The notes under the pieces: generated by a model
Databases searched by the model: none
The model's input: the letters and a program-made list of their open reading frames with translations, nothing else
What the model was told of the DNA's origin: nothing
Position numbers and translations under genes: made by a program
DNA from: Escallonia rubra
Taxonomy: Eukaryota > Streptophyta > Magnoliopsida > Escalloniales > Escalloniaceae
Assembly: GCA_033065855.1 (NCBI GenBank)
Contig: JAVXUO010001736.1
Coordinates: 12,501 to 76,500 of the forward strand
DNA length: 64,000 nt
Reading direction: 5' to 3'
In this document: positions 62,346 through 64,000 of the stretch, one piece after another
How positions within the stretch are numbered: the first letter of the stretch is position 1
How the letters are laid out: each line of letters starts with the position of its first letter

Positions 62346-63152
62346 CGTCGTTGCACGTTCGCGTTAAGTTGGGTGCGTCAAAATCATTATGCCGGTGACC
62401 ATGGGTCGCGCAGTGAAAAATGCACGTGACTTAAGCGTGCACATTTTGACCGATTGGGAGCGTTGAAAAATTAACTGTTGACTATATGACGTGTCGCGCA
62501 AAACGGAACCCCTGGTGGGCCCTTGGATGCGACGTTGGAAACACATGTATAGGCAAAATCATGCTTTGCATGTGTTATACAAGTAACACATTCAAATCCT
62601 CTTCAAACTTGCAAGTTCCGCACCTTTGAGAGCATGTCACCAGTGATGGATTTGTGTAAAACCAGAGACCGGTTGCAATGTGGTTGGATTCATCTGTCGT
62701 GCAGTAATAAAGCAACGAATAATGCACTGATTCTCTACAATTACACGGCCTGTGTTCCAAACACTACTTCATTCAGGAGTTATTTCTAAGAAGTAATCAG
62801 TATGCACTTCATGCTTAATAGTTCAGGGAAAACTCGACGAGAAATGAAGAAGCATTTTTGTGGCTGAAGATGGTAAAAGGTCAGACTTGACTACGAAGAA
62901 GCATTGTAGTGGCTGAAGGTGGTAAAGGTCACACTGACTATGTTGCAAGGGTCTGCGTGATCACCATACAAGGCCACCTTTAGTTTCTTGGTGCGCTAGC
63001 TACAAAGAAGACAGCAACCTCAGCCAGAAGCTACTTTCATGATAGAAGTTTTCAATACAATTAGACCTTCAATGAAAGGTTCCGTATTACGAATAGAAAT
63101 TAGTAAGTAGAACGCAAAACTGCAGGGCGGAGATGAGATGGTATTTACATTC
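62346..63152. other. FBPase downstream region, no gene seen
   Basis: Probably includes the FBPase 3' UTR next to 63152. A 38-bp direct repeat (GTGGCTGAAG and neighbours) occurs at about 62841-62883 and 62897-62938. The transition from retroelement to host DNA lies somewhere between 62346 and 62600. Confidence 0.5.
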
Positions 63153-64000
63153 TCATTCTTTTTTCTCCTCAGCAGCGTAGAGCGCGATGATTTCCTCAAC
63201 ATCATCGTAGCTACCAAGGAATATTGGAGACCTTTCGTGTATCTTCTTTGGAACCAAGTCAAGTGCCTGAGAAAACAACAGCAGATGGTATTAAACATCG
63301 GCCAAAGGAAGCTTAACTGGTTGATGTAACCGAGGAGAATTTAGAGATAAGGCATGCTGACTATACTAGAAGCTTGTGTTTGTTGAAGAACCAAAAGGGT
63401 TGCCAAGTAAATACCCGTTCCTTGCCGGTAAATGACTGCCCTCCTGCTTGCTCAATCAAGAAAGACATTGGGAAGACTTCATATAGAACCCTGTTTTACA
63501 CAGATTAAATCCAAACTCTGAGATGGCACATCCTTTTCACAACTAGGACTATACAGTTTCTTTCAATGCATGCAGGCGACGTACCGAAGTTTGCCATTTG
63601 GGCTTTTCTTATCTGCAGGGTACAAGAAGACACCTCCATACAGTAACGTGCGATGAACATCAGCTACCATGCTGTAAATCAAAATCCAATAACCAGCGTT
63701 AAAAGAGAAGAATCTAGATACATATTTTATGCCAAGCCAATAATCTACAATCCCCTCATTATTTGAGTACAGATGAGTTGTTCAAAATATAATTGACAAG
63801 CCAATAATCTACAATCCCCTCACAAAATTTGATAGACATAGGAATCCCACGACAGCAAACAGATCAAATTGTTTTTGCTTAATTTTTCTGATCATAATAG
63901 TTTTGCCATAACCTCACAAATAAAGCAAAGCAGATGATTGGAAGACTTAAAACTTGGGTGAAGCTTCCAGCATCACTAATGGAACATCATCACCATATAA
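63153..64000 (-). CDS. cyFBP: Cytosolic fructose-1,6-bisphosphatase, last three exons (partial)
   Basis: FBPase removes the 1-phosphate of fructose 1,6-bisphosphate, a controlled step of sucrose synthesis in the cytosol. Exons: 63585-63671 ([20 protein letters not shown]...), 63415-63490 ([19 protein letters not shown]...), 63153-63266 ([19 protein letters not shown] then YDDVEEI and the stop). Phases fit: 1+84+2, 1+75 and 114 nt with stop. The C-terminal wording ([17 protein letters not shown]) is that of the cytosolic isoform; the plastid form ends differently and has a redox loop that lies outside the window. The sugar-phosphate binding segment KKSPNGKLR is present. All residues read are conserved, so the gene looks functional. 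Earlier exons lie beyond 64000; 63672-64000 is intron. Confidence 0.93.

Noticed and set aside
61577-62356. Several 80-150 codon frames in the GC-rich LTR and minisatellite
   Set aside because: Low stop density from GC-rich repeats; frames overlap on both strands and have no domains.

Overview
This is eudicot nuclear DNA: split genes with GT-AG introns, large AT-rich intergenic stretches and dense plant transposons. The species cannot be fixed from the sequence. Two host genes are typical of seed plants (exocyst SEC5, cytosolic fructose-1,6-bisphosphatase) and one belongs to a plant-specific P450 family (CYP81).

Layout. (1) 1-887: right arm of a foldback element cut by the window edge, plus a tandem duplication. 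(2) 1089-19454, minus: a complete SEC5 gene. I resolved 21 exons that join in frame into 1101 codons plus stop. Its introns hold a 308-bp TRIM retroelement, Stowaway MITEs, a LINE remnant and a 44-bp-arm hairpin. (3) 19.5-28.0 kb: transposon-rich spacer with a 463-bp MITE, a 3.9-kb solo-LTR-like unit with a nested hAT, and a second hAT carrying exon-like sequence. (4) 28.4-35.2 kb, minus: three tandem CYP81-type P450 copies, the middle one open and the outer two pseudogenes. (5) 38.7-43.6 kb: a Ty1/Copia element, minus, with 363-bp LTRs and a broken pol. (6) 44.0-56.5 kb, plus: eight LRR exons of an LRR-VIII-type receptor kinase. One intron has swollen to 10 kb with nested elements: three foldback elements, a CACTA with a CTG target duplication, LINE and TRIM scraps. 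(7) 56.9-62.3 kb: a 5'-truncated hAT transposase joined to a Ty3/Gypsy gag and its LTR, which carries another hAT with a perfect 8-bp target duplication. (8) 63.15-64.0 kb, minus: the last three exons of cytosolic FBPase.

The most unusual feature is a family of foldback elements (1-663, 48676-50353, 50416-50551, 50570-51994). They sit in TA microsatellites, share an end beginning GGGAGCTGATCCGTTG, and carry arrays of 23-bp palindromes whose two halves change together between copies. One carries an open fragment of a pentatricopeptide-repeat gene in its loop. No tRNA, rRNA, CRISPR or bacterial-type feature was seen. The host genes look independently controlled; none of the neighbours form a shared pathway. 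All coordinates were derived by reading the sequence, so single exon edges may be off by a few bases where stated.
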